This document shows positions 25,949 through 34,825 of a stretch of DNA of 64,000 nt, in pieces; positions within the stretch are counted from its first letter, which is position 1, and every line of letters begins with the position of its first letter. Origin of the DNA: an uncultured Clostridia bacterium (lineage in GTDB: Bacteria; Bacillota; Clostridia; UBA1381; UMGS1253); contig CAKSHP010000003.1 in the NCBI GenBank assembly GCA_934457145.1, positions 62,001-126,000 on the forward strand. The letters run 5' to 3'. Below the pieces are notes generated by a model that saw only the letters and a program-made list of their open reading frames with translations, was not told the DNA's origin and did not search any database. The translations under genes were made by a program, and so were the position numbers.

Positions 25949-26713
25949 TTATTTGTTCATATCATAAAGATACTTAAGTCCGTGTATTGTGAGATTAGGC
26001 TCTAAAATATCAATTGAATTTGCAGCAGCCGCAATCAAAGATGCCATTCCGCCGGTTGCTATAACCTTTATATCGTCTCCTTGCATTTCCTCTTTCATTT
26101 TGTTTACAATATAATCAACCTGACCGGCATAACCGTAAACCATGCCGGACTGCATGGAGGAAACAGTGTTTTTTCCGATTATTTTTTCCGTTTTTATAAG
26201 CTCTATTTTCGGAAGCTTTGCTGTGTTTGCGATGAGCGCGTCAAGAGAAATTTTTATTCCGGGGCAGATAACCCCTCCGAGATAGTTATTATTATCAAGC
26301 GCGCAAAACGTTGTTGCCGTGCCGAAATCAATTATTACAGATCTTCCCGGATACATTTTCATTACTGCCACAGCGTTTACAATCCTGTCTGCTCCGACCT
26401 CTTTCGGGTTGTCGTACAAAATGTTAAGGCTTGTGTTCATTTTTGAATTGACAATCAAAGGTTCGGTGTTTAAATATTTTTTTATTGCCCTTTCCAGAGA
26501 AAACATAACCTGAGGCACAACGCTTGAAACAATTGCGCTGTCTATTTTTTTTACATCAATTTTATTAAATTCAAGCAAAGAACACATCATCATGCCTATT
26601 TCGTCGGAGCTTCGCTCATATATCGTTGAAAGCCTGAATGTTTTTAAAAGCTTATCTTCTTCATATGCACCGATTACTATATTTGTGTTTCCGACATCTA
26701 TTACCAAAATCAT
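25949..26713 (-). CDS. coaX: Type III pantothenate kinase
   Basis: 254 residues, ASKHA fold. DVGNTNIVIGAYEED at the N-terminus, VGADRIVNAVA and IIDFGTATTFCALD are the CoaX motifs. First step of coenzyme A synthesis; type III enzymes are insensitive to CoA feedback and need a monovalent cation. Co-oriented with a phosphodiesterase and a GNAT gene upstream. Confidence 0.96.
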   Translation of the reverse strand: MILVIDVGNTNIVIGAYEEDKLLKTFRLSTIYERSSDEIGMMMCSLLEFNKIDVKKIDSAIVSSVVPQVMFSLERAIKKYLNTEPLIVNSKMNTSLNILYDNPKEVGADRIVNAVAVMKMYPGRSVIIDFGTATTFCALDNNNYLGGVICPGIKISLDALIANTAKLPKIELIKTEKIIGKNTVSSMQSGMVYGYAGQVDYIVNKMKEEMQGDDIKVIATGGMASLIAAAANSIDILEPNLTIHGLKYLYDMNK

Positions 26714-26733
26714 AAATCATCGTCCTTTCAAAA

Positions 26734-27204
26734 TCAAAACTCATGCAAAGAAGCATTTAAAATATTATTTTCAATTGTTATAACGCCGTAGCCCGGGTGC
26801 GCGCAAAATCCCGCCGAACCGGGATTTAAAAGATACACTCCGTCCTTTTTTCCCATATATGCCTCATGTGTGTGTCCGAAAACCGCAATATCCGCGCCGA
26901 GATTTTTCGCCCGACGCGCAATATATGAATATCCGTATTTAACGGCATATTCGTGGCCATGCGTTAAAAATATTTTCTTTTCGCACACATCAAAGATGAT
27001 TTCGTCTTTTTCATCAGACATATAATCGTTGTTTCCTCTCACTATTTTAAAATCAATATCCGAAAAGACATATGACATCTCCAATGCGTCTTTCACGCAG
27101 TCGCCCGCATGCAAAACCATATTCACATCCGTGCTGCGCGCAAGAAGCTTTTCACACAAATCGGTTTTGTGATGAGTGTCTGAAAATACCAGAATTTTAT
27201 ACAT
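26734..27204 (-). CDS. YfcE/MJ0936-family metallophosphoesterase
   Basis: 156 residues. All calcineurin-like metal motifs are present: VFSDTHHKTD, LHAGDC, VRGNNDY, LTHGHEY and FGHTHEAY. Such small proteins are metal-dependent phosphodiesterases with unclear natural substrates. 20 bases upstream of coaX on the same strand. Confidence 0.9.
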   Translation of the reverse strand: MYKILVFSDTHHKTDLCEKLLARSTDVNMVLHAGDCVKDALEMSYVFSDIDFKIVRGNNDYMSDEKDEIIFDVCEKKIFLTHGHEYAVKYGYSYIARRAKNLGADIAVFGHTHEAYMGKKDGVYLLNPGSAGFCAHPGYGVITIENNILNASLHEF

Positions 27205-27230
27205 AAAAATTTTCGTTTCTCCTTTTTGAT

Positions 27231-27710
27231 TTATCTTTTACCCATCTTTTTCTTTTCCATTCTGTAATGTCCTTCGCCGTCTGATATTTTAATACCGTTT
27301 TTATATTCATATCCGCATTTTTCATAAAATCCGCAAGCGGTTATTGACGCGCAAACTTCCGCACGCTCCGCTCTTTTGAAAATCTCGTCATTTTCGAGGG
27401 TTTTAATAATTTTTTTGACTATGCCTCTGCCGTGATGCGATACAAGCACAAACACAGTTAAAAGCATACATTCTCTTTTATTGCCCCAATATTCGCTCAC
27501 AGTTCCTGTTGCAACAATTTTTTCGCCTTCGCAGGCAACATACATATGCCCGTTTTCGGCGCGTTCTTTTATTTTCGCCCCGGTAAAAAAAGCGGCTTTG
27601 TTTTTCATTTCCTCAAAAGAATAATCTTTGCTGTTTATTTCAAGCAGATTTTCGCGCACAATATCCGACACTTCTTTAGCATCATCTGTTTTAAATCTTC
27701 TTATTTTCAT
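27231..27710 (-). CDS. GNAT family N-acetyltransferase
   Basis: 159 residues. N-terminal MKIRRFKTDDAKEVSDIVRE, acetyl-CoA region VFVLVSHHGRGIVKKIIKTL (the R/Q-x-x-G-x-G/A loop reads HHGRGI) and ITACGFYEKCGYEYKNG. Substrate unknown. First gene of the coaX operon, behind the promoter at 27766-27794. Confidence 0.85.
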   Translation of the reverse strand: MKIRRFKTDDAKEVSDIVRENLLEINSKDYSFEEMKNKAAFFTGAKIKERAENGHMYVACEGEKIVATGTVSEYWGNKRECMLLTVFVLVSHHGRGIVKKIIKTLENDEIFKRAERAEVCASITACGFYEKCGYEYKNGIKISDGEGHYRMEKKKMGKR

Positions 27711-27765
27711 TTTGTGCGCTCCTTTTTGATTTATTTAAACCGTCGACTTGCCGGACCGTATAATT

Positions 27766-27794
27766 AGTTTAACACGAAAATAAGCTTCTTGCAA
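27766..27794 (-). promoter_or_regulatory. Promoter of the GNAT-phosphodiesterase-coaX operon
   Basis: Reverse strand TTGCAA (27794-27789) and TAAACT (27771-27766), 17-base spacing. Confidence 0.65.
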
Positions 27795-27865
27795 TAAAAA
27801 TTTAGTTAATTTTTCGGCAAAACTCAAATTTTTTGATAAATTTTTTGTTTTTTTTCGAAAAAGAC

Positions 27866-27894
27866 TTGATTTAATGTTTAAACTGTGGTAAAAT
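27866..27894 (+). promoter_or_regulatory. Promoter of rpmB
   Basis: TTGATT at 27866-27871 and TAAAAT at 27889-27894, 17-base spacing, about 80 bases before the rpmB start. Confidence 0.75.
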
Positions 27895-27978
27895 GATTTG
27901 TGTTTTATGGCAGCTGCATCTTTTTGCGGCAATATTATGTTTAGTTAAGGCTAAGTAATCAGGAGGTGTAATATAGAT

Positions 27979-28164
27979 ATGGCAAAATGTGAAGTTTGCG
28001 GAAAAGGCGTATCATTCGGTATTAAGGTGAGTCATTCTCACAGAAGAAGCAACCGTATGTGGAAGCCGAACGTAAGAAAGGTCAGAGCAATTGTTAACGG
28101 CACTTCAACTTCTGTTAACGTATGCAGCAGATGCCTTCGTTCAGGAAAGGTTGAAAGAGCGTAA
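27979..28164 (+). CDS. rpmB: 50S ribosomal protein L28 (zinc-type)
   Basis: 61 residues. MAKCEVCGKGVSFGIKVSHS opens the protein, and VCSRCLRSG closes it; the two CxxC pairs make this the zinc-ribbon (C+) form. Binds 23S rRNA in the large subunit. Strong AGGAGG upstream, own promoter and terminator: monocistronic. Confidence 0.97.
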   Translation: MAKCEVCGKGVSFGIKVSHSHRRSNRMWKPNVRKVRAIVNGTSTSVNVCSRCLRSGKVERA

Positions 28165-28183
28165 GTTTAATAAGGCATATATC

Positions 28184-28211
28184 AGCCCTGTGATTTTTCA
28201 CAGGGCTTTTT
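28184..28211 (+). terminator. Rho-independent terminator of rpmB
   Basis: 10-bp stem AGCCCTGTGA / TCACAGGGCT around TTTT, followed by TTTT. Confidence 0.93.
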
Positions 28212-28261
28212 GCTGTTTACAGGCTTTTGCATTTCACGAAAATTTTTCGCAGCAATTTGTA

Positions 28262-28290
28262 TTGACAATGATTTTTATAAAAGCTATAAT
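28262..28290 (+). promoter_or_regulatory. Perfect-consensus promoter abutting the start codon of the next gene
   Basis: TTGACA at 28262-28267 and TATAAT at 28285-28290 with exactly 17 bases between them. The first in-frame ATG of the downstream gene starts at 28291, i.e. upstream of the expected transcription start. See findings. Confidence 0.7.
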
Positions 28291-30189
28291 ATGCATACTG
28301 TTAATCTGCGCTGCGCCGATATAAAAAATCAATACGAAAATAACATTGCATCCATGCCTCTTTTTTTAACAAAGCTTGTTCCCGAGGGCAATCCCCCGGC
28401 AGACAAGGCAAAAATGTATTGCAAAAAATACATGGTATTTAAAGAAAAACTTGATAAAATGAATATAAAAAGCGGCATACTGGTGCAATGCTCAATGGGC
28501 CATGACTATAAATTAGACGACGAAATCCCTTTCACGCATTATCTTAGCGTGAAAGACGAAACCGAAGAAGAGGTTTGCTGTCCGTATGATGAAAATTTTC
28601 GCAAATATTTTAAAGACGCAATGGCTCAAATAGCAAAGTGCAATCCCGAGGTCATTATGCTTGATGATGATTTCAGGCTTTTGGAGCGCCCCGGCAGAGG
28701 CTGCGTTTGCGATTTGCATTTAAAGCATTTTAACCAAAGGGCAAACACAAATCTAAGCCGCTCACAGCTTATTTCAATTTTAAAAAAACCTTTAACCAAA
28801 AACGACTTTCGCCTTACAGATGTGTTTAAGGAAGTGACAAACGATTCATTAGTCGGCGCCGCAAAGGCAATGCGCGAGGGAATAGACAGCGTAAACGAAA
28901 ATATATCAGGCATTGTCTGCACCGTCAACCACGAACCGTACGGCGATATAGCAAGGGCATTTGCCGGCAAAAACAACCCCGTGATTATACGAATAAATAA
29001 CGGAAACTACACGCCTGCCGGTGCGCGCAATCTGTCGCTGTCGGCTTACCGCGCAGCAGCGCAAATATCATTTTCGGAAAACAAAGCCGACATTTATCTT
29101 GCCGAAACGGACACCTGCCCGCAAAACGGATACAGCACCCCGGCAATGTCGCTTCACAGCCACTTTTGCGTCTCCGTTCTTGAGGGAACTACCGGCGCAA
29201 AGCATTGGATTACAAGAACAAATTCGTTTGAACCCGAAAGCGGAAAAGCATACAGAAAGATTTTATCAAAATACAGCGCATTTTATGAAAAGCTTTCAGA
29301 AATTGTGCCATCGCCTAAATGGCTTGGCTGCCGAATACCATTGCGCGATCATATAAACTATGATTTTCATGCATCGGCTTACGCACCGTATCAAAACTGC
29401 TGGGTAAGCTGCGTTTTGGAGCGTTTGGGGCTTCCTATGTATTTTTCAAAAGACAGCGGCGGCGCAGTATTTTTAGACGGCGATGCGGATAAATATATGA
29501 CCGACAAAGCCTTAAAAGAAGTTTTTTCCGGCGCAGTGTTTATGTCCGGCGAAACAGCCGGCAGATTAAATAAGCGCGGATTTATAAAATATACCGATGT
29601 TGAGGTTTTGTCATACGAAGGCGAGCGCATAAGCGGCGAATTTATATATGACAGCAAAAACAGCGTCAGCGCGCAAAAAAACGCGCATATGCTGCGCGCC
29701 GTCAGCGAAGACGTTAAAATAAGCTCGGTAAATTATCATTTGTGCGGCGGTTTTGAAAAAAAGCCTCTCTCCCCCGCCGTTACGGTTTTTAAAAATCCTC
29801 TCGGCGGCACAAGCGTTGTATTTTGCGGAACTCCCGAAACAGAATTTAACTATCTTGAAACATTTTCTTTTTTAAACGAGTCAAGAAAAAAACAGCTTGC
29901 AGATATTCTTTATAAAACAAATAACTTTTCGGTTTACTACCCCGGCGACGCCGAAGTTTATCTAAAAGCAGCACAAATGCCGGACGGCGGCACTTTTGTT
30001 TCGTTTATAAACATAGGCCTTGATCCTATTGAAAAAATAACTCTTGTGTCAGATAAAGATTTTACCAAAACAGAAAAGCTCACTGCCGACGGCAAAACAG
30101 CGGCTGTTTTATTTACAAAAGATAAAAATTTATATACGCTAAACGAAAAAGCAAACACTCTTGAGCCGGTTATTTTATTTTTATCATAA
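28291..30189 (+). CDS. Uncharacterised glycosidase-like protein
   Basis: 632 residues if translation starts at 28291; the reading frame is open back to 28210 but that part overlaps the rpmB terminator. The start is uncertain because a perfect promoter ends one base before 28291 and no ribosome site is obvious. An internal ATG at 28354 (MPLFLTKLVPEG) is an alternative. The N-terminal half looks like a TIM barrel (EVIMLDDDFRLLERPG, TVNHEPYGDIARAF, AETDTCPQNGYSTPAMSLHS). A flavodoxin-like middle (ALKEVFSGAVFMSGETA) and a C-terminal beta domain (DGGTFVSFINIGLDPIEKI) resemble the GH42-type layout. No signal peptide. I do not recognise the family; glycoside hydrolase is an inference from architecture. 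Confidence 0.6.
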   Translation: MHTVNLRCADIKNQYENNIASMPLFLTKLVPEGNPPADKAKMYCKKYMVFKEKLDKMNIKSGILVQCSMGHDYKLDDEIPFTHYLSVKDETEEEVCCPYDENFRKYFKDAMAQIAKCNPEVIMLDDDFRLLERPGRGCVCDLHLKHFNQRANTNLSRSQLISILKKPLTKNDFRLTDVFKEVTNDSLVGAAKAMREGIDSVNENISGIVCTVNHEPYGDIARAFAGKNNPVIIRINNGNYTPAGARNLSLSAYRAAAQISFSENKADIYLAETDTCPQNGYSTPAMSLHSHFCVSVLEGTTGAKHWITRTNSFEPESGKAYRKILSKYSAFYEKLSEIVPSPKWLGCRIPLRDHINYDFHASAYAPYQNCWVSCVLERLGLPMYFSKDSGGAVFLDGDADKYMTDKALKEVFSGAVFMSGETAGRLNKRGFIKYTDVEVLSYEGERISGEFIYDSKNSVSAQKNAHMLRAVSEDVKISSVNYHLCGGFEKKPLSPAVTVFKNPLGGTSVVFCGTPETEFNYLETFSFLNESRKKQLADILYKTNNFSVYYPGDAEVYLKAAQMPDGGTFVSFINIGLDPIEKITLVSDKDFTKTEKLTADGKTAAVLFTKDKNLYTLNEKANTLEPVILFLS

Positions 30190-30198
30190 CTTTGCACT

Positions 30199-30249
30199 AA
30201 AAAAGCGCTCACCCCTATGCATTAAACAGCAGTGGTGCGCGCCTTTTTT
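30199..30249. terminator. Terminator between the glycosidase-like gene and cysK
   Basis: Imperfect stem AAAAAGCGCTCACC / GGTGCGCGCCTTTTTT with a 20-base loop; A- and T-tracts on both sides suit the two convergent genes. Confidence 0.75.
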
Positions 30250-30255
30250 AATTTT

Positions 30256-31188
30256 TTATTCGTTTTCAAAAAGGGGAGTTGAAAAATATCTTTCGGCAGT
30301 ATCTGCAATAACCGTTACAACACACTTTCCTTTTCCGAGCTTTTTTGCAAGCTTAAGCGCCGCCGCAACGTTTGTTCCGCCGGATATTCCGCACATAATT
30401 CCCTCTTTTCTTGCCAGCAGCTTTGAGGTTTGTATCGCCTGTTCGTCTGTTATAATGCAAATCTCTTTATAGATGCTGCGGTCTAAAATCGGGGGAATAA
30501 TTCCGTCGCCTATACCCATCTGAAGATGAGTTCCGATATTTCCGCCGGCTAAAATTGCAGCGTTTTGCGGTTCAACCGCCCATATCTCTATATCGGGATT
30601 GTTTTGTTTAAGCACCGTTCCTATACCGGTTATTGTTCCGCCCGTACCTATTCCCGAGCAGAAACCGTCTATTTTTTTATCTATCTGAGATATTATTTCG
30701 TGCGCCGTATATTTTACATGAGCCATGGTGTTTGCTTTGTTTTCAAACTGCTGAGGAACATAAACCCTTTTATCCTTTTTAGCCATTTCAAGCGCCGTTT
30801 GCGCACATTTTTCTATACATTTTCCGATATCGCCGTTGTCATGAATGAGTATAACGTCTGCGCCGTAGTGCTTAACTATTTTTCTTCTCTCCTCGCTCAC
30901 GGAGTCGGGCATGATTATTATTGTTTTATATCCTCTCACCGCTCCCACAAGGGCAAGACCTATGCCCTGGTTTCCGCTCGTCGGTTCAACTATTATGCTG
31001 TCGCTGTTTAAAAGCCCGTTTTTTTCGGCGTTTAAAATCATGTTATATGCTGTTCTGGTTTTAATCGAGCCTCCGATATTAACGCCTTCAAACTTAACAT
31101 ATATATCGGCGCAGTTTTCATCCGTAAGCCTGTTTAATTTAATAAGAGGCGTGTTTCCTATGGCCTCCAAAATATTGTTATATGCCAT
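30256..31188 (-). CDS. cysK: Cysteine synthase (O-acetylserine sulfhydrylase)
   Basis: 310 residues, fold-type II PLP enzyme. IGNTPLIKLNRL at the start, the PLP lysine in GGSIKTRTAYNMI, the substrate loop PTSGNQGIGLALVGA, phosphate-binding GIGTGGTITGIG and the C-terminal MCGISGGTNVAAALK. Makes cysteine from O-acetylserine and sulfide. Own transcription unit, between two terminators. Confidence 0.93.
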   Translation of the reverse strand: MAYNNILEAIGNTPLIKLNRLTDENCADIYVKFEGVNIGGSIKTRTAYNMILNAEKNGLLNSDSIIVEPTSGNQGIGLALVGAVRGYKTIIIMPDSVSEERRKIVKHYGADVILIHDNGDIGKCIEKCAQTALEMAKKDKRVYVPQQFENKANTMAHVKYTAHEIISQIDKKIDGFCSGIGTGGTITGIGTVLKQNNPDIEIWAVEPQNAAILAGGNIGTHLQMGIGDGIIPPILDRSIYKEICIITDEQAIQTSKLLARKEGIMCGISGGTNVAAALKLAKKLGKGKCVVTVIADTAERYFSTPLFENE

Positions 31189-31240
31189 TTTTATTTATTC
31201 CCCCGAAACAAAATTTGTACTTACTATTATATGCAGCGTT

Positions 31241-31293
31241 TAAAAAAACAACACTGCGGCCATGATTTATAATATCATTTGCCGCAGTGTTTG
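31241..31293 (-). terminator. Terminator of the QueG-like operon
   Basis: On the reverse strand, AACACTGCGGC pairs with GCCGCAGTGTT across a 26-base loop, followed by TTTTTTT. Confidence 0.85.
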
Positions 31294-31316
31294 TCAACGA
31301 TTGATTTTAAAAAAGT

Positions 31317-32258
31317 TTATTTTTCCCAGTTACTCATATCATACTGCCATTTTTCGCGTTTTCTGAAAGGTGTTTTGAATTTCTTTTTCAAAACGCCCTT
31401 TTCCTCCAGATGCACATAACATTCAATATCACAGCTTCTGCCGCATATTGAGCAGTCGTAAAAATGGCCGGCAGGCGGATAGAAAAACGTTGCGTCCAAA
31501 ATCTTTTTCGCCTTTTCTTCGTCAATTTCCGCTTCACCCGCGATAATTTTGATTTTATCGTCAAAGCCATCATAAGCTTCGGGCGGCATAAACGGGTTTC
31601 TTTTTCCGGCGGCGCCTTTGTAATAAACGGCGCAGCGCCACGAATCAACCTCGCCCTTATCATTTATCGCGCCGCCCGGACATCCTTTTTTACATTCAAG
31701 GCATCCGTCGCACAAGTGCGGCTTTACAACCTCGTCATATTCGTCAAACTCCGCATCGGTCAAAACAAAGCAGTATCTTACCATCGGTCCGAAATCGTCG
31801 GTCAGCAAAACGCCGTGAAATCCCAGCTCGCCCAAACCGCACAGAACCGCGCTGTTTTCAAAATTCATCTGATGCTCTGCCGTTTTTCCGCGGTATATCA
31901 TATCATAGAGTTTTTCGGGGTTTGTTTTATCGATTTCTTTCATAATTTGCAGATGTCTTCTCTGCGGAACAGCCATATAGCCGTGTTGCTCAATTAAATT
32001 TGCCACCTTCAGCGCACACATCGGCATGATTGTTTCTTCCATATTTTCAACCGCCATTGTGGTGTACTGATAAAACGTTGAGCCTTCTTCAATTCCTCTG
32101 TATATACCGCGGAGTATGCGAAATGCAAAACCTATAACGGTTTTTACCTTCGGAAATATTTTAAAAATTTCATCGTCTGCGGGAAATCTGCTCGCAGGCG
32201 CAAAACCTATAATATCGGCATCGTTTTGCTTTGCAAGCTCTATTATTTGCTGTTTCAT
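31317..32258 (-). CDS. QueG/reductive-dehalogenase-like Fe-S protein, paralogue 3
   Basis: 313 residues, no signal peptide. The N-terminal domain (KQNDADIIGFAPASRF, VKTVIGFAFRILRG) resembles the cobalamin-domain part of epoxyqueuosine reductase QueG and reductive dehalogenases. The C-terminal part has one good ferredoxin motif, CDGCLECKKGCPGGAI, and a second cysteine set CSICGRSCDIECY. True QueG proteins are about 380 residues with HEAT repeats, so this is a different subgroup of unknown reaction. The start overlaps the stop of the next upstream paralogue by 4 bases. DSWRCAVYYKGA is shared with its paralogues. Confidence 0.75.
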   Translation of the reverse strand: MKQQIIELAKQNDADIIGFAPASRFPADDEIFKIFPKVKTVIGFAFRILRGIYRGIEEGSTFYQYTTMAVENMEETIMPMCALKVANLIEQHGYMAVPQRRHLQIMKEIDKTNPEKLYDMIYRGKTAEHQMNFENSAVLCGLGELGFHGVLLTDDFGPMVRYCFVLTDAEFDEYDEVVKPHLCDGCLECKKGCPGGAINDKGEVDSWRCAVYYKGAAGKRNPFMPPEAYDGFDDKIKIIAGEAEIDEEKAKKILDATFFYPPAGHFYDCSICGRSCDIECYVHLEEKGVLKKKFKTPFRKREKWQYDMSNWEK

Positions 32259-33160
32259 ATAAGGCTCTCCCCCTTTATTTTCTTATAGCAGGCAATATCA
32301 CATTTTTTGCCGCACAGGCAGGGACTGTAGCCCCAGGTTGTGTTGGGCAGAAAATTAAGATGAGGATATATTTTTCTTGCGCTTTCGGCATCAAAGCGAA
32401 AATCTCCGTTTAAAATTTTCTCGCGGTCGGGACAGTCTTTTAAAAAGCCCTCCTCTATAAACGGATTTGATTTATGCGCACCCTTGTAATACACCGAACA
32501 CTGCCAGCTGTCGACTCCGTTTTCGTCTATTGCATTGCCGACGCAAACTTTTCTACATTCATCACAGCCCTCGCAGTGATTTATTTTATATTCTTCATCA
32601 GTTTCCAACGGCGCATCCGTTATGATAAAGCAATATCTCATAAACGGACCGTATTTTTCATTTACAATCGAGCCGCTTTTTCCCGCATGTCCTATGCCGC
32701 ACGCCTTTGCAGCCTTGCCGAAATCTATTATAACGTCCGGCGCGGGCTTTCCCTCCTCAACAGGAACCGCACAGGCAAGCTCATATGTGTCCATAACTTC
32801 GGGGTTTGTTTGTTTATCGCCTTTTATGCGAAGGTTCGGCACACTTTTCTGAAGACAGGCATCATATCCGTTATCTTCTATAAACGCGCCGATTTTTAAC
32901 AGGAAGATTTCTGCAAACTCTTCCGAGTTATATTTTACTCCGACGGAGGTGTATGTATAATACTGATTACCGTTTTCCATTGCGGCATATAAACCTTTCG
33001 GAACGGCAAATCCAAAACCTATTATGCATTTTGCATGAGGCAGAATAAACAAAGGATCTCTGCCGGGTATTTCGCCTTTAAAAATATCAAGTTTTCCTAT
33101 TCCGCACACGCTTGCTCCAAGCTCGGCGGCTTTTTGTTTAATCATTTCGGAATTTAGCAT
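32255..33160 (-). CDS. QueG/reductive-dehalogenase-like Fe-S protein, paralogue 2
   Basis: 301 residues. Same architecture as its neighbours: AAELGASVCGIGKLDIFKG, AKCIIGFGFAVPKGLYAAME, then CEGCDECRKVCVGNAI (the proline of the classical motif is replaced), VDSWQCSVYYKGAH and the C-terminal cysteines CLCGKKCDIACYK. Cytoplasmic. Middle gene of three; 19 bases after paralogue 1. Probably an Fe-S (and perhaps corrinoid) redox enzyme, substrate unknown. Confidence 0.75.
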   Translation of the reverse strand: MLNSEMIKQKAAELGASVCGIGKLDIFKGEIPGRDPLFILPHAKCIIGFGFAVPKGLYAAMENGNQYYTYTSVGVKYNSEEFAEIFLLKIGAFIEDNGYDACLQKSVPNLRIKGDKQTNPEVMDTYELACAVPVEEGKPAPDVIIDFGKAAKACGIGHAGKSGSIVNEKYGPFMRYCFIITDAPLETDEEYKINHCEGCDECRKVCVGNAIDENGVDSWQCSVYYKGAHKSNPFIEEGFLKDCPDREKILNGDFRFDAESARKIYPHLNFLPNTTWGYSPCLCGKKCDIACYKKIKGESLI

Positions 33161-33179
33161 ACCTTTTTACTCCTTTCAC

Positions 33180-34271
33180 CTATCTGTCAAGCTTCCACGG
33201 CTTTGCACGGTTTCGAAGCGGTTCTTTAAAGCGTCCCTCCATGCAGCCGCCTTTCTTTTCAAGTATGCTTACGCATGCTCTTATACAGCCGCCGCACTTT
33301 GCCATATTATATCCTATCCAGCTGGGGAAATATTTTTGAAGCGCAGTGTAAACCTTCATTATTTCGTGTTCATCGGCAACATCTGTCTTGCCCTCCAAAA
33401 GGTCGAGCGAACCGTTTTCGTTTTTATCAAACACTTCCTTTGGCACAAACGGATTATAGTATCTTCCGGCATGAGTGTAGAACGCATAACAGCGCCACAT
33501 ATCTATATCGCCCCATTCGCATATCTTTCCGGCAAGATTAACCGTTATTTTTTTGCCCGATTTCATAGACGGTATGCAACTTCCGGGACATTGTGCAACA
33601 CACTGCATACATTTTCTGCAAAGCGGATTTCCGCTGTACATTTCATCATATTTTTCAAATTCCGCATCGGTAAAAATAAATGCCACACGCTGCAACGGTC
33701 CGAACTGAGGCGTTAAGAGCATTTTGCTCCAGCCTATCTCTCCCAAACCGCATGCAACCGCAGCCAGACGGAACTGAAACTGCAAGTCCGGCGCAATGCT
33801 GTTTTCCTCTCTTGCAGGTCTTGTGAACTGAACGCTTCTGTGATGCGCCGTTGCGGTTTTTGCATTTTCGGAAACCTCAATTTGTTCCTCCGGAGAAAGA
33901 GTGTTTCCCGGTGAGCCGTCCATATCGGAAACAACACCTCTTGCACCCGTGTTTCGATACACAAAAGCTTCATATCCGAAATCCTCTATAACCTTTCCCA
34001 CCTTGTACAAAACCGCCGGTGCGGAAATTTCGTTTATTCCGCCGTATGCCATTGAGGGATACTGGAAAAACTGCGTTCCCTCTTCAATACCTCTCTGCAC
34101 ACCGCGCGGTATGCGGAAAACAAACCCGATAACGCTTTTAGCCTCCGGAAACAAAAACTGAGGGTTCATTTCATCGGGAGCCGTGTCAAAGCGGGACATC
34201 GGCCCTATGCCGCACATATCCGCTCCGGCGGCAAGCGCTGCTTTTTTGATTATTTCACCGTCAAGCTTCAT
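33180..34271 (-). CDS. QueG/reductive-dehalogenase-like Fe-S protein, paralogue 1
   Basis: 363 residues from the ATG at 34271, which gives the same N-terminal pattern as the paralogues (MKLDGEIIKKAALAAGADMC); a 23-residue in-frame extension to 34340 is less likely. Features: AKSVIGFVFRIPRGVQRGIE, CRKCMQCVAQCPGSC (cluster motif), DMWRCYAFYTHAG and C-terminal cysteines in CGGCIRACVSILEKKGGC. About 60 residues longer than the other two, mostly between residues 120 and 190. First gene of the operon. Confidence 0.75.
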   Translation of the reverse strand: MKLDGEIIKKAALAAGADMCGIGPMSRFDTAPDEMNPQFLFPEAKSVIGFVFRIPRGVQRGIEEGTQFFQYPSMAYGGINEISAPAVLYKVGKVIEDFGYEAFVYRNTGARGVVSDMDGSPGNTLSPEEQIEVSENAKTATAHHRSVQFTRPAREENSIAPDLQFQFRLAAVACGLGEIGWSKMLLTPQFGPLQRVAFIFTDAEFEKYDEMYSGNPLCRKCMQCVAQCPGSCIPSMKSGKKITVNLAGKICEWGDIDMWRCYAFYTHAGRYYNPFVPKEVFDKNENGSLDLLEGKTDVADEHEIMKVYTALQKYFPSWIGYNMAKCGGCIRACVSILEKKGGCMEGRFKEPLRNRAKPWKLDR

Positions 34272-34630
34272 AATTTTCAAAACCTTTCTGCCCGCAAATT
34301 TATAAAACCCGGTTTTCTGCCGCAGGCGCGCGGAAAACATTCATATTTTGCCGTTATTTTGTGGCACAAGACCACTTGTATCGTTATTTTACCATACATT
34401 CAATAAAAAATAAATGTTTAAAATAAATAACATTCTTTCCAAAATAAACTTTTATCATATTTTTTGCTCAAAATTTGTACTTTGTCTGCTAATTAAGCAC
34501 TTTTTGTTAGTTTTGTGCTGAAAAAACAAAGCTTTATACTGAAAAAACCGCATATTTTGTTGAAATTTTATTTTTTTTATGATTTTTTATAAATATTTAA
34601 TTGATTTTTTAATAAAAAGAAAAAAAAGCA

Positions 34631-34659
34631 TTTACCTGCGCTTTTTGTTATGCTATAAT
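34631..34659 (+). promoter_or_regulatory. Sigma-A promoter upstream of the MATE gene
   Basis: TTTACC at 34631-34636 and TATAAT at 34654-34659, 17-base spacing; predicted start near 34666 leaves a 200-base leader. Confidence 0.8.
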
Positions 34660-34673
34660 AAATAGGTACGTTT

Positions 34674-34825
34674 TGAATTTTCAAAGTTTATTTTAAGACG
34701 GTTTCGTTTATGAGCGCTTATTGCTCTCTAAAAATAAACCGCAAAAAATAAACTTTTTAAATTCACCGGTGTATCGCAGCATATAACAAATTAAAACAGC
34801 TCACAAAGGTGTGCTGCTTTTTATA
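34674..34825 (+). promoter_or_regulatory. Structured leader, possible riboswitch/attenuator
   Basis: A near-continuous 92-base hairpin: TGAATTT (34674-34680) with AAATTCA (34759-34765), AAAGTTTATTTT (34683-34694) with its perfect complement (34745-34756), CGGTTT (34699-34704) with AAACCG (34736-34741), and an inner GAGC/GCTC. A second small hairpin, AGC-CACA/TGTG-GCT at 34798-34819, runs into TTTTT, which looks like an attenuating terminator ahead of the MATE gene. I do not recognise it as a named riboswitch class. Confidence 0.5.

Noticed and set aside
31317..34271. Classical reductive dehalogenase operon
   Set aside because: No twin-arginine signals and no RdhB-type membrane anchor gene are present.
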